Source of the DNA: Bradyrhizobium sp. NAS80.1
GTDB lineage: Bacteria > Pseudomonadota > Alphaproteobacteria > Rhizobiales > Xanthobacteraceae
Reading direction: 5' to 3'
Assembly (NCBI RefSeq): GCF_001908205.1
Contig: NZ_LGHL01000068.1
Location: 1 to 59,361 of the forward strand
DNA: 59,361 nt
This document shows, piece by piece, positions 18,680 through 27,491 of the stretch (within the stretch, counting starts at the first letter, position 1; each line of letters opens with the position of its first letter). The position numbers and the translations under genes are program-made. Below the pieces are notes generated by a model. That model saw nothing but the letters and a program-made list of their open reading frames with translations, did no database searches and was not told the origin of the DNA.

Positions 18680-20638
18680 TCACTCCGCGGCCGCTGGCGT
18701 CGTCAGGACGTCGTCGATTCGCGGGGGCTCGCGGTTTGGCGCCTCGCTGCTGTCGGCCATCCTGGCCAGTTTCTCGCGTGCGGCCTCGGCCTCGCGCTGC
18801 CTGTTCCACATGCTGGCATAGAGGCCGCCCTGCCCGAGCAGCTTGGCATGAGTACCGCGTTCGGCAATGCGCCCCTGGTCCAGCACGATGATCTCGTCTG
18901 CGCCGACGATGGTCGAGAGTCGGTGCGCGATCACGAGCGAGGTGCGATTCTTCGCCACGCGATCGAGTGCGCCCTGGATCTCGTGCTCAGTGTGGGTGTC
19001 GAGCGCCGAGGTCGCCTCGTCCAGCACCAGGATCGGCGGCGCCTTCAACACCGTGCGCGCGATCGCGACACGCTGCTTCTCGCCTCCGGAGAGCTTCAGG
19101 CCCCGCTCGCCGACCTGGGTCTCATAGCCCTTCGGCGCCATGCGGATGAAATGGTCGATCTGCGCGAGGCTCGCGGCCTGCTCGACCTCGGCATCGCTGG
19201 CGTCCCAGCGGCCATAGCGAATATTGTAGCGGATGGTGTCGTTGAACAGCACGGTGTCCTGCGGCACCATGCCGATTGAGGCGCGTAGCGAGGCCTGCGT
19301 GACCTCGCGGATGTCCTGGCCGTCGATCAGAATCTTTCCGCCGGAGACGTCGTAGAGGCGGAACAAAAGGCGCGAGATGGTCGACTTGCCTGCACCCGAC
19401 GGGCCGACGATCGCGACCGTCTTGCCGGCCGGCACCTCGAAGCTGATCCCCTTGAGGATCGGCCGCGTCGGCTCATAGGCAAAGCGCACGTCCTCGAAAC
19501 GCACGGTGCCGGCAGAGACGGCCAGCGGCTGCGCGTCCGGCGCATCCTTGATCTCGGCCTCGCGGCCCAGCACGTTGAACATCTTCTCGATGTCGATGAT
19601 GGCCTGCTTGATCTCGCGATAGACCATGCCCATGAAGTTCAGCGGTTGGTAGAGCTGGATCATCATGGCGTTGATCAGCACGAAATCGCCGACCGTGTTG
19701 GTGCCGTTGCGCACGCCGATCGCGCACATCAGCATGGTCGCGGTCAGCCCCAGCGTGAAGATCACGGCCTGGCCGGTGTTGAGCACCGCGAGCGAGGTGT
19801 AGGTGTGGACGCTCGCTTCCTCGTAGCGCGCGACCGACTTGTCGTAGCGCTGCGCCTCGCGCGTCTCGGCGCTGAAATATTTGACGGTCTCGTAATTCAG
19901 CAGCGAGTCGATCGCCTTGGTGTTCGCCTCGGTGTCGGAATCGTTCATCCTGCGGCGGATGCCGATCCGCCACTCGGTCGCGATGTAGGTGTAATACATG
20001 TAGACCATGACCGTGATCAGCGTCGCGACCACGTAACGCCAGTCGAACTGCCAGAGCAGCACGGCCATCAAGAGCGAGACCTCGACGATGGTCGGGATCA
20101 GCTGGAGGATCACCATGCGCACGATGACCTCGATGCCCTCGCGGCCGCGCTCGAGCACGCGCGTCAGGCCGCCGGTCTTGCGCTCCAGATGAAAGCGCAG
20201 CGACAGCTCGTGCATGTGGACGAAGGTGATGGTGGCGAGCTTGCGCACCGCATGCATGGCGACGCGCGCAAAGATGCCGTCGCGCCATTGCGTCAGGACC
20301 GCCATCAGGATGCGCATCGCGCCGTAGCTCGCGGTGAGCAATAGCGGCGACGCAATCACCCAGAGATGCCAGTTGTCGGCCTGCACCGGCGCGGTGTTGG
20401 CCCCGGTCAGCGCGTCAGTCGCCCATTTGAAGCTGAACGGCACGGCCAGCGTGATCAGCTTGGCCGCAAGCAGCAGCACCAGCGACCAGACCACCCGCAT
20501 CTTCAGGTCGAAACGGTCGCCCGGCCAGATAAAGGGCCACAGATGCGCCAGCGTGCCCATCAGCGTGGCCTGCTCCAGCGGTCCGCCGGCAGGATCGGGA
20601 ACGTCGGCGCCGTCTAGCGGTTGAGGTTGGTTCATCAA
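18680..20638 (-). CDS. Atm1/HMT1-type ABC exporter (fused membrane and ATPase domains)
   Basis: A 652-residue half-transporter. Six membrane segments in the first 370 residues include the ETVKYFSAETREAQRYD region and LNFMGMVYREIKQAIID, both diagnostic of the Atm1/ABCB7/HMT1 group. The ATPase domain has Walker A GPSGAGKST (about residue 413), signature LSGGEKQR (about 516) and Walker B ILVLDEATSALD (about 536). The family exports glutathione-linked or persulfide compounds in iron-sulfur and heavy-metal homeostasis. Active form is expected to be a homodimer in the inner membrane. It may be cotranscribed with psd and pssA, which start 85 bases downstream, though no functional link is obvious. 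Confidence 0.92.
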   Translation of the reverse strand: MMNQPQPLDGADVPDPAGGPLEQATLMGTLAHLWPFIWPGDRFDLKMRVVWSLVLLLAAKLITLAVPFSFKWATDALTGANTAPVQADNWHLWVIASPLLLTASYGAMRILMAVLTQWRDGIFARVAMHAVRKLATITFVHMHELSLRFHLERKTGGLTRVLERGREGIEVIVRMVILQLIPTIVEVSLLMAVLLWQFDWRYVVATLITVMVYMYYTYIATEWRIGIRRRMNDSDTEANTKAIDSLLNYETVKYFSAETREAQRYDKSVARYEEASVHTYTSLAVLNTGQAVIFTLGLTATMLMCAIGVRNGTNTVGDFVLINAMMIQLYQPLNFMGMVYREIKQAIIDIEKMFNVLGREAEIKDAPDAQPLAVSAGTVRFEDVRFAYEPTRPILKGISFEVPAGKTVAIVGPSGAGKSTISRLLFRLYDVSGGKILIDGQDIREVTQASLRASIGMVPQDTVLFNDTIRYNIRYGRWDASDAEVEQAASLAQIDHFIRMAPKGYETQVGERGLKLSGGEKQRVAIARTVLKAPPILVLDEATSALDTHTEHEIQGALDRVAKNRTSLVIAHRLSTIVGADEIIVLDQGRIAERGTHAKLLGQGGLYASMWNRQREAEAAREKLARMADSSEAPNREPPRIDDVLTTPAAAE

Positions 20639-20801
20639 GAAGCCTGAAAGCCCGCCGGATGCGGACGGCGTTACGATTAACGGTTTTCGCTCGCTATATA
20701 GAGACTTCCCGATGCCAGCGCACCCCGCCAGATGGCGAATCTTCGATTGTTTGTCGTCATTTACCGGTAGATTCCCGGGTGGCCCGAATTACCAATTGGG
20801 C

Positions 20802-20829
20802 TTGACGCGTCTTCGCTGCAATGCATCAT
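20802..20829 (+). promoter_or_regulatory. Candidate sigma-70-like promoter for the LOG gene
   Basis: TTGACG (20802-20807) lies 16 bases before CATCAT (20824-20829), which overlaps the first possible ATG of the LOG gene. A start about seven bases on would place the mRNA 5' end at the second ATG (20837) and make a leaderless transcript. The absence of a Shine-Dalgarno-like stretch agrees with this. Inference only. Confidence 0.3.
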
Positions 20830-21445
20830 GACGCCAATGAGCACCATTAAAACCGTCTGTGTCTATTGCGGCTCCGGTCCCGGAACCAATCCCAGCTTCG
20901 TCGAGGCAGCCAAGGCCTTCGGCAAGGCTCTCGCTGAAAGCAACATCCGACTTGTCTATGGCGGCGGCTCCCTCGGCCTGATGGGCGCGGTCGCGACCTC
21001 CGTGCTCGATCACGGCGGCAGCGTCACCGGCATCATCCCCGACTTCCTGCGGATGCGCGAGAACGCGCTGACCCGCGTGCAGGAGATGATCGTCACCCCC
21101 GACATGCACGAGCGCAAGCGGCTGATGTTCGAACACTCCGACGCCTTCGTAGCGCTGCCAGGCGGCCTCGGCACGCTGGAGGAACTGGTCGAGCAACTCA
21201 CCTGGAAGCAGCTTGGCCGCCACGCCAAGCCCGTGCTGCTCGCCAATATCGACAACTTCTGGGAGCCGCTGTTCTCGCTGATCTCGCATATGCGCCAGAC
21301 CGAGTTCATCCGCGCCGGCCTTTCGGTCGATATCCTCATGGCCAATCGCGTTGAGGAGATCTTGCCGAAGCTCAAGGCGGCCGCGGCAGGGGTCGCCGAG
21401 GCGGACAAGGATCTTGCGCCGGACGTGGCGCGCTGGCTCTCCTGA
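20828..21445 (+). CDS. LOG-family (TIGR00730) nucleotide phosphoribohydrolase
   Basis: A 205-residue Rossmann-fold protein with YGGGSLGLMG and the family active-site motif PGGLGTLEEL, which carries the catalytic Glu. Plant and bacterial LOG proteins release free cytokinin base from cytokinin riboside monophosphate; bacterial members also act on AMP-like nucleotides. Length is normal. Two in-frame ATGs (20828 and 20837) are possible; the second gives MSTIKTVCVYCG, the usual family start. It converges with the VOC gene, the two stops being four bases apart. In a plant-associated organism cytokinin activation is plausible but unproven. Confidence 0.9.
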   Translation: MTPMSTIKTVCVYCGSGPGTNPSFVEAAKAFGKALAESNIRLVYGGGSLGLMGAVATSVLDHGGSVTGIIPDFLRMRENALTRVQEMIVTPDMHERKRLMFEHSDAFVALPGGLGTLEELVEQLTWKQLGRHAKPVLLANIDNFWEPLFSLISHMRQTEFIRAGLSVDILMANRVEEILPKLKAAAAGVAEADKDLAPDVARWLS

Positions 21446-21449
21446 CGCG

Positions 21450-21827
21450 CTATACGGGCGGAAACGTTACCGCCTCGATCCGGTTGCCGTCGGGATCGAC
21501 GACGAAAGCAGCGTAGTAGCGTACGCGGTCGTGCGGGCGGATACCAGGTGCGCCCTCCGACACGCCGCCGGCGGACAGCGCCGCGGCGTGAAAAGCATCG
21601 ACCTCGCCCGTCGTCTTCGCCCGCAGGCAGATGTGCACGCCGCTCTCCGCCGCTACGGGCGGCATGCCATCGCGTAGATTGATCCAGAATTCCGGATAGG
21701 CCTTGCCGAAGCCGATCGTCCGCGGCCGCGCCACGAGGCGCGTGAGGCCGAGCGCGGCGAGCGTGGCCTCGTAGAACTTTGCGGAGCGATCGAGATCGCT
21801 GACGCCGACAGAGATGTGGTCGATCAT
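21450..21827 (-). CDS. VOC-superfamily (glyoxalase/bleomycin-resistance-like) protein
   Basis: A 125-residue vicinal-oxygen-chelate protein made of two beta-alpha-beta-beta-beta units. It begins MIDHISVGVSDLDRSAKFYE and ends with VDPDGNRIEAV, where His4 and the late Glu are the usual metal ligands. Substrate unknown; such proteins act as lyases, dioxygenases or binding proteins. It is separated from the upstream cimA operon by a long inverted repeat that probably insulates it. Confidence 0.85.
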   Translation of the reverse strand: MIDHISVGVSDLDRSAKFYEATLAALGLTRLVARPRTIGFGKAYPEFWINLRDGMPPVAAESGVHICLRAKTTGEVDAFHAAALSAGGVSEGAPGIRPHDRVRYYAAFVVDPDGNRIEAVTFPPV

Positions 21828-21849
21828 GCCTTGGCTCTCCCCCTTGCCC

Positions 21850-21936
21850 GTAGCCCGGATGAGCGAAGCGACATCCGGGAAAAGCTATCCGTGCGCCAAA
21901 TACCGTCCCGGATATCGCTTCGCTCATCCGGGCTAC
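21850..21936. repeat. Long near-perfect inverted repeat between cimA and the VOC gene
   Basis: Arms of 30 bases (21850-21879 and 21907-21936) beginning GTAGCCCGGATGAGCGAAGC pair with one mismatch around a 27-base loop. It looks like a REP-type element; this arm sequence is, to my knowledge, widespread in Bradyrhizobium and other proteobacteria. It starts eight bases past the cimA stop on the minus strand and could end that transcript, though it has no T run. Confidence 0.85.
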
Positions 21937-21943
21937 ATCTTGC

Positions 21944-23542
21944 TTACGCCGGCGCGCCCGACTTCACGAGCTTGTAGATCACCGAATCCATCAGCGCCTG
22001 GAACGAGGCGTCGATGATGTTCGGGGAGACGCCGACCGTGATCCAGCTGTCGCCGTTCTCGTCCTCGCTCTCGATCAGCACGCGCGTGACCGCGCCGGTG
22101 CCGCCATTGAGGATACGCACGCGATAGTCGATCAGCTTCAGCCCCTCGATGTATTTCTGGTACTTGCCGAGGTCCTTGCGCAGGGCGACGTCAAGCGCAT
22201 TGACGGGGCCGTTGCCCTCGGCCGCCGAGATCAGACGCTCGCCGGCGACGTCGACCTTGACCACCGCGAGTGCCACGGTGACACGCTCGCCGTGCGAATT
22301 GTAGCGCTGCTCGACATTGACGTCGAACTGCTCGACCTCGAAATAATGCGGCACCTTGCCGAGCGTGCGGCGCGCCAGCAGATCGAACGAAGCGTTGGCG
22401 GATTCATAGGCGTAGCCGGCTGCCTCGCGCTCCTTCAATTCCTCGATCAGCCGCGTCAGCTTCGGATCGCTCTTCTCATAGGCGATGCCGGCGCGATCGA
22501 GCTCGGCGATGACGTTGGAGCGCCCGGCCTGGTCCGACACCAGCACCTTGCGGTGATTGCCGACCGTTTCAGGCGTCACGTGCTCGTAGGTGTGCGGATC
22601 CTTCATCACAGCGGAGGCGTGGATGCCGGTCTTGGTGACGAAGGCGCTCTCGCCGACGTAAGCCGCATGCCGGTTCGGTACACGGTTGAGCATGTCGTCC
22701 AGCGTGCGCGAGACCTTGACCAGCGTCGCCAGCTTCTCGGGCGTCACGGCGATCTCGAAAGCGTCGGCAAAGTCCTTCTTCAATGTCAGCGTCGGGATCA
22801 GCGAGCAGAGATTGGCGTTGCCACAGCGCTCACCGAGGCCATTCAAGGTGCCCTGGATCTGCCGCGCACCGGCGCGCACCGCCGCGAGCGAATTCGCCAC
22901 CGCCTGCTCGGTGTCGTTATGGGCGTGGATGCCGATATGGTCGCCGGGGATGTGTTTTGTCACCTCGGTGACGATGGCCTCGACCTCGTTCGGCATGGTG
23001 CCGCCATTGGTGTCGCACAGCACCACCCAGCGCGCGCCGGCCTCATAGGCGGCTTTCGCGCAGGCGAGCGCAAAATTCGCGTCTTCCTTGTAGCCGTCGA
23101 AGAAATGCTCGCAATCGAGCATCACCTCGCGGCCGGCAGCCTTTGCCGCGGCAACGCTGTCGCGGATCGAGGCGAGGTTCTCCTCCTTCGTCGTCTCCAG
23201 CGCGACGCGCACCTGATAGGCGGAGGACTTTGCCACGAAGCAGATCGCATCCGCCTTCGCCTCCAGAAGCCCAGCCACGCCGGGATCGTTGGAGACCGAG
23301 CGCCCTGCCCGCCGCGTCATGCCGAAGGCGGTGAAGCGCGCATGGGTGAGCTTCGGCCTGGTACCGAAGAACTCGGTGTCGAGCGGATTGGCGCCGGGAT
23401 AGCCGCCCTCGACATAATCGATGCCGAGCTCGTCCAGCATCGTGGCAATGACCCGCTTGTCGGTCAGCGTGAAATCGACGCCATTGGTCTGCGCGCCGTC
23501 GCGCAGCGTTGTGTCGAACAGATAGAGACGCTCCTTGCTCAT
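21944..23542 (-). CDS. cimA: (R)-citramalate synthase
   Basis: LeuA-like enzyme condensing pyruvate and acetyl-CoA to citramalate, the first step of the threonine-independent isoleucine route. The 532-residue protein begins with YLFDTTLRDGAQ, the acceptor and metal-binding motif of the family, contains HAHNDTEQAVANSL (metal His pair) and GTLNGLGERCGN, and ends with the LeuA-type regulatory dimer domain. Its length and N-terminus fit the CimA branch (TIGR00977) rather than LeuA or homocitrate synthase. ATG 23542 overlaps the stop of the GNAT gene as ATGA, with GGAG seven bases ahead. It is last in the cysS / small membrane protein / GNAT / cimA set. Confidence 0.92.
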   Translation of the reverse strand: MSKERLYLFDTTLRDGAQTNGVDFTLTDKRVIATMLDELGIDYVEGGYPGANPLDTEFFGTRPKLTHARFTAFGMTRRAGRSVSNDPGVAGLLEAKADAICFVAKSSAYQVRVALETTKEENLASIRDSVAAAKAAGREVMLDCEHFFDGYKEDANFALACAKAAYEAGARWVVLCDTNGGTMPNEVEAIVTEVTKHIPGDHIGIHAHNDTEQAVANSLAAVRAGARQIQGTLNGLGERCGNANLCSLIPTLTLKKDFADAFEIAVTPEKLATLVKVSRTLDDMLNRVPNRHAAYVGESAFVTKTGIHASAVMKDPHTYEHVTPETVGNHRKVLVSDQAGRSNVIAELDRAGIAYEKSDPKLTRLIEELKEREAAGYAYESANASFDLLARRTLGKVPHYFEVEQFDVNVEQRYNSHGERVTVALAVVKVDVAGERLISAAEGNGPVNALDVALRKDLGKYQKYIEGLKLIDYRVRILNGGTGAVTRVLIESEDENGDSWITVGVSPNIIDASFQALMDSVIYKLVKSGAPA

Positions 23543-24030
23543 TGCGCTGCTCCGAGCGTCTTCTTCATGGTGGTGTTGGCGAGCCATTCGTCGTTGATTG
23601 TGATGCTGTTGCGCTGCTGGGCGGTGTAGCCGCGCTTGGCGAAGAACCCCTGCGCGGTATCGCTGGCATCGACCGAGAGGCTTTTCGCACCGCGGCTGCC
23701 GGCCAGCTTCTCCAGCGCGTCGACCAGCATAGTCGCGACGCCCTGCCCGGCCACCGCCGGATGCACATAGAGCATGCGGATGTGGTCGGTGCCGCGCAGC
23801 GAGGCGAAGCCCACGGGCGAACCCTCGAGCGTCGCGATCAGCGTCAGGTCGGAGGCGAGCCGCTTGCCGAATTCTTCGCTTTCCGCCGCCTCCATCCAGG
23901 CCTGCTGCTGCGACTCACTGTAGTCGTCGCCGGTGAGCTCCTCGATGCTCGCGGTGAAGATCGCGGCGAGCACCGGCACATCGTCCGGCAGGAAGGGCCG
24001 CAAGCCAGGCTTTGGCAAAGTCTTTCCCAT
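23539..24030 (-). CDS. GNAT-family N-acetyltransferase
   Basis: A 163-residue acetyltransferase. Signs are the N-terminal RPFLPDDVPVLAAIF, the acetyl-CoA motif VHPAVAGQGVATMLV (Q-x-x-G-x-G/A type) and the C-terminal FAKRGYTAQQRNSI. The frame stays open upstream inside cysS; ATG 24030, five bases after the stop of the 37-aa gene, is the first start giving a family-like N-terminus. Overlap with cimA (ATGA) indicates translational coupling. The acceptor substrate is unknown. Confidence 0.87.
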   Translation of the reverse strand: MGKTLPKPGLRPFLPDDVPVLAAIFTASIEELTGDDYSESQQQAWMEAAESEEFGKRLASDLTLIATLEGSPVGFASLRGTDHIRMLYVHPAVAGQGVATMLVDALEKLAGSRGAKSLSVDASDTAQGFFAKRGYTAQQRNSITINDEWLANTTMKKTLGAAQ

Positions 24031-24035
24031 CGTCT

Positions 24036-24149
24036 TCACCACATCCCATAGAGCTTGAGCACGAGCGCCACCGCGGCGCCGAGCAGCAGGATTTTCAGCG
24101 CGATGTAATAGAGCCAGTGCCTCGGGAAAGGCGTGTCGGGCCGTTTCAT
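24036..24149 (-). CDS. 37-aa single-pass membrane protein, coupled to cysS
   Basis: The product begins MKRPDTPFPRHWLYY and has one hydrophobic segment (IALKILLLGAAVALVLKLY), with basic residues on the N-terminal side suggesting the N-terminus faces the cytoplasm. Its ATG (24149) overlaps the cysS stop as ATGA, GGGAG lies eight bases ahead, and its own stop is five bases before the GNAT start. The tight packing on both sides supports a real gene. No function can be assigned. Confidence 0.7.
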   Translation of the reverse strand: MKRPDTPFPRHWLYYIALKILLLGAAVALVLKLYGMW

Positions 24150-25528
24150 CGCGAAAACTCCCAGGTCGTGCCTTCCTTGGAGTCCTTGATCGCAACGCCC
24201 ATCGCGGCGAGCAGATCGCGGATGCGGTCGGACTCTTTGAAGTCCTTGCGCGCACGCGCGGCCGTCCGCTCCGAGATCAGGCGTTCGACTTCCTTGGCAT
24301 CGACCCCGCTTGCCTGCTGCTTGCGACCTTCCCACTGCGCGGCGCTCTCGGAGAGGAAGCCGAGCAGACGCAACGAACCCGCCAGGGCGCTCACGTCGCT
24401 GTTGCGCAAGCCATGCAGCGCCGCGATCGCCAGGGACGTGTTGAGGTCGTCAAGCAGCGGCTCGACCACGGACGCGGCCGGCTTGCCGTGCTCGACATCG
24501 GCCGCGACGCGATACCAGTCGTCGAGCGTCTTGGCGCTCTCCTCCAGCGACTTCATGGTCCAGTCGATCGGTGAGCGGTAATGCGTCTTGAGCATGTTGA
24601 GGCGCAGCACCTCGCCCGGCCAATCCGCGAGAAGCTCGTGGATCGTGACGAAGTTGCCGAGCGACTTCGACATCTTCTCGCTTTCGACCTGCAGAAAGCC
24701 GTTGTGCATCCAGTAGTTCGCCATGCGCGACTGGTGGAAGGCGCAGCAGGTCTGCGCGACTTCGTTCTCGTGATGCGGAAACACGAGATCGATGCCGCCG
24801 CCGTGGATGTCGAAATGCTTGCCGAGATGCTTCCAGGCCATGGCCGAGCACTCGACGTGCCAGCCCGGACGCCCCTCTGCCTTGATGCCGGCCGGCGACG
24901 GCCATGACGGCTCGCCCGGCTTGGACGGCTTCCACAGCACGAAGTCGGTCGCATCGCGCTTGTAGGGCGCGACATCCACGCGAGCGCCGGCGATCATCTC
25001 GTCCAGCGACCGCTTGGACAGCGCGCCGTAGCGCGGCAGCGTGGAGTTGGCCGCGTTCATCGCCTGCGGCGAGAACAGCACATGGTCCTCCGCGACATAG
25101 GCAAAGCCGCCGGCGACGAGCATTTCGATAATCTCGCGCATCTCGCCGATGTGCTCGGTCGCACGCGGCTCGACGCTGGGCCGGAGCGCGCCGAGCGCAT
25201 CGACGTCGGCGTGGAACTGTTTGCCCGTCTGCTCGGTGACCTTGCGGATCGCCTCGTTCAGCGGGAGCCCTGGAAAATCCCGCGCGGCGCGGTCGTTGAT
25301 CTTGTCGTCGACGTCGGTGACGTTGCGGACATATTTGACATGCGCCTCGCCATAGAGATGGCGCAGCAGCCGAAACAACACGTCGAACACGATCACCGGC
25401 CGCGCATTGCCGATGTGGGCGAAATCGTAGACCGTCGGTCCGCAGACATACATGCGGACATTCTTCGCATCGAGCGGCTGGAACGGCCGCTTCTCCTTCG
25501 TCAGCGTATCGTAAAGGCGCAATTCCAT
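24146..25528 (-). CDS. cysS: Cysteinyl-tRNA synthetase
   Basis: Charges tRNA-Cys with cysteine. The 460-residue class I synthetase has the HIGH-equivalent motif (HIGN near residue 36, within CGPTVYDFAHIGNARP) and KMSKS (about residue 285). The family's zinc ligands are represented by the Cys in CGPTVYD, by the WHVECSAMAW region and by a later His. Length is normal. It leads the coupled operon with the 37-aa membrane protein, GNAT and cimA genes. Confidence 0.96.
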   Translation of the reverse strand: MELRLYDTLTKEKRPFQPLDAKNVRMYVCGPTVYDFAHIGNARPVIVFDVLFRLLRHLYGEAHVKYVRNVTDVDDKINDRAARDFPGLPLNEAIRKVTEQTGKQFHADVDALGALRPSVEPRATEHIGEMREIIEMLVAGGFAYVAEDHVLFSPQAMNAANSTLPRYGALSKRSLDEMIAGARVDVAPYKRDATDFVLWKPSKPGEPSWPSPAGIKAEGRPGWHVECSAMAWKHLGKHFDIHGGGIDLVFPHHENEVAQTCCAFHQSRMANYWMHNGFLQVESEKMSKSLGNFVTIHELLADWPGEVLRLNMLKTHYRSPIDWTMKSLEESAKTLDDWYRVAADVEHGKPAASVVEPLLDDLNTSLAIAALHGLRNSDVSALAGSLRLLGFLSESAAQWEGRKQQASGVDAKEVERLISERTAARARKDFKESDRIRDLLAAMGVAIKDSKEGTTWEFSR

Positions 25529-25818
25529 ATGGATACCCGTCGGCTGTTGGCCGGGCGTCCGAGGCTCTCAATGCTTTTGAGAAAAGACGGCTCCAGCCAG
25601 CGAATCGCTAGCTCGTAATCTCGCGGCAAATGGCGCAAATGGCGAGGAGACCGTTCATGCGGGAACATATGGGCCACGAAGGGCCCTTGCGTCAAGAGAG
25701 CCGCGAAAAAGCCGCCTTATCTTCGCAATGAGCGGCCGTCCCGCCTTGATGGTTCATCATCCTTAACCTTTTGAGTTTACTCGGAAGCCGGCGGTTCCCT
25801 CAGCCCCCGGTGCTACCC

Positions 25819-26121
25819 ATGCGATCCCTGTTCGCGCTCGCCTTTGCCTCCATCGTCGCGGCATCCAGCGCATGCGCCGAGACGCGCGTCTTCATCATCG
25901 CCAGCCAGGCGGACGGCTACGGCGTCGACCAGTGCCTGGCCAAAGGCGAGAAATGCGGCGCGCAGGTCGCGCGCACCTACTGCCAGTCACGGGATTTTGC
26001 CCAGGCCTCGGCCTACCGGCGGGTTGATCCCGACGAAATTACCGGCTCTGTCCCCAAAACCGGCGCAAACTGCTCCCATGGCCATTGCGACGAATATGTC
26101 GCAATTACCTGCCAGCGCTGA
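25819..26121 (+). CDS. Small secreted protein of unknown function
   Basis: A 100-residue product with a signal peptide (MRSLFALAFASIVAASSACA) and a mature part with five or six Cys, suggesting disulfide bonds in the periplasm (VDQCLAKGEKCG, ARTYCQSRDF, NCSHGHCDEY, ITCQR). An upstream in-frame start (25771) would spoil the signal peptide, so ATG 25819 is preferred. I do not recognise a named domain. The 290 bases between it and cysS are a divergent promoter region without a gene. Confidence 0.78.
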   Translation: MRSLFALAFASIVAASSACAETRVFIIASQADGYGVDQCLAKGEKCGAQVARTYCQSRDFAQASAYRRVDPDEITGSVPKTGANCSHGHCDEYVAITCQR

Positions 26122-26252
26122 ATTCGCTCGGATCTGGCGCACCTTAGGCCCAGTCTTTAACCCCTGAAACGACGTGACGATGCCGCAGGAAGCGGCTATG
26201 GGAGGGCGCGCTTCGGCCTCCCAGTGTCACATTGGGCCGTGACCTCGCTAGA

Positions 26253-27441
26253 ATGGCGGATATGCCTCAATTTTTGTCTCCCTCCCGTGCTCGCTCCATC
26301 CTTGCCTGCACCGTGCTCCTGAGCACGGTCGTGCTCGCCACCGGCGCTTTCGCGCAGGCCGGCCCTCCCGGACCGCCGCCTCAGCCCCCCCCAAAACGGG
26401 CTCGGGCCGAATCCGATGTGCGCACGACTGGAAGGCCAGCTCGCCGCGCTCGACCGCGGAATTGGCGGCGACCCCGCACGCGAAGACCAGATCCGGCGCT
26501 ACCAGGATTCGCAGGCCCGTCAGCAGGCCGAGCTCGACCGCGTCACCATGCAGGCCAAGCGCATGGGCTGCGATTCCTCCGGCTTCTTCTCACTGTTCAA
26601 CGGCCAGTCGGCGCAATGCGGTCCGGTCAACACCCAGATCCAGCAGATGCGCGCCAATCTGGACCAGATCACCGGCAATCTCGAACGCCTGCGCGGCGGC
26701 GGCCCCGGCGGCTTCAGCCCCGAGCGCGACAACCAGCGCCGCTCGGTGCTGATGGCGCTGGCGCAGAACAATTGCGGTTCGCAATATGCCAACGCCGTGC
26801 AGTCGCAGGGCGGCAACTTCCTGGGCAATCTGTTCGGCGGCGGCAACAACCCCAATAATCCGCAAGGCGTACCGCCCTCCGATCTGGGGCCGCAGTCGGG
26901 TACCTACCGCACCGTGTGCGTGCGCACCTGCGACGGCGCCTATTTCCCGATCTCGTTCGCCACCGTGCCGGCGCGCTTTCCCGACGACGAAAAGACCTGC
27001 AAGGCGCTCTGCCCGGCCGCGGAAGCCGTGCTCTACACCCATCGCAACCCCGGCGAAGACATGAACTCTGCGGTCTCCACCAGCGGCCAGCCCTACACGT
27101 CGCTGCCGGCCGCGTTCAAATTCCGCAGCGAGTTCAACCCGTCCTGCTCCTGCAAGGCAGCCGGGCAGACCTGGGCCGACGCGCTGAAATCGGCCGACGA
27201 CAAGGCTGCGGCCGAACAGCAGGGTGACATCATCGTCACCGAGGAGAGCGCCAAGAGGATGCAGCAGCAGCGGCTCAACAAGGGCACGCCTGCGAATGCC
27301 AAGAAAGGCGCAGCTCCGGCCCCGACGACCGCTACCGCACCGGCCGCGACACCGCCGGCCGATGCAACCACCGCCACCGCGTCCGAGAACAAGCCGATCC
27401 GTTCGGTCGGGCCGACCTTCCTGCCGCAGCAGCAGAAGTAG
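26253..27441 (+). CDS. DUF2865 secreted protein, frameshifted at a C8 tract
   Basis: A signal peptide and Pro-rich start (SILACTVLLSTVVLATGAFA then PPGPPPQPPP) are in one frame, and the conserved body is in another, joining at eight consecutive C's (26385-26392). With seven C's the reading is continuous: QPPQNGLGPNPMCARLEGQ, about 395 residues. The body has a Gln-rich helical region, then TVCVRTCDGAYFPISF and CPAAEAVLYTHRNPGEDM, which I recognise as DUF2865 of Bradyrhizobium-type genomes, and an Ala/Pro-rich tail. The downstream frame alone could start at ATG 26416 but would lack export. Function unknown; the frameshift may be slippage, decay or sequence error. Confidence 0.8.
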
Positions 27442-27491
27442 GTCGTTACTCTCTGTCATGTCGGCGGCCGCCAGACGCGGCCACTTCGCTG

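Noticed and set aside
22292..23629. 445-codon plus-strand frame opposite cimA
   Set aside because: Antisense shadow; cimA on the minus strand has full family motifs and coupling.
25529..25818. tRNA or riboswitch in the gap upstream of cysS
   Set aside because: No cloverleaf, T-box or other recognisable fold could be drawn.
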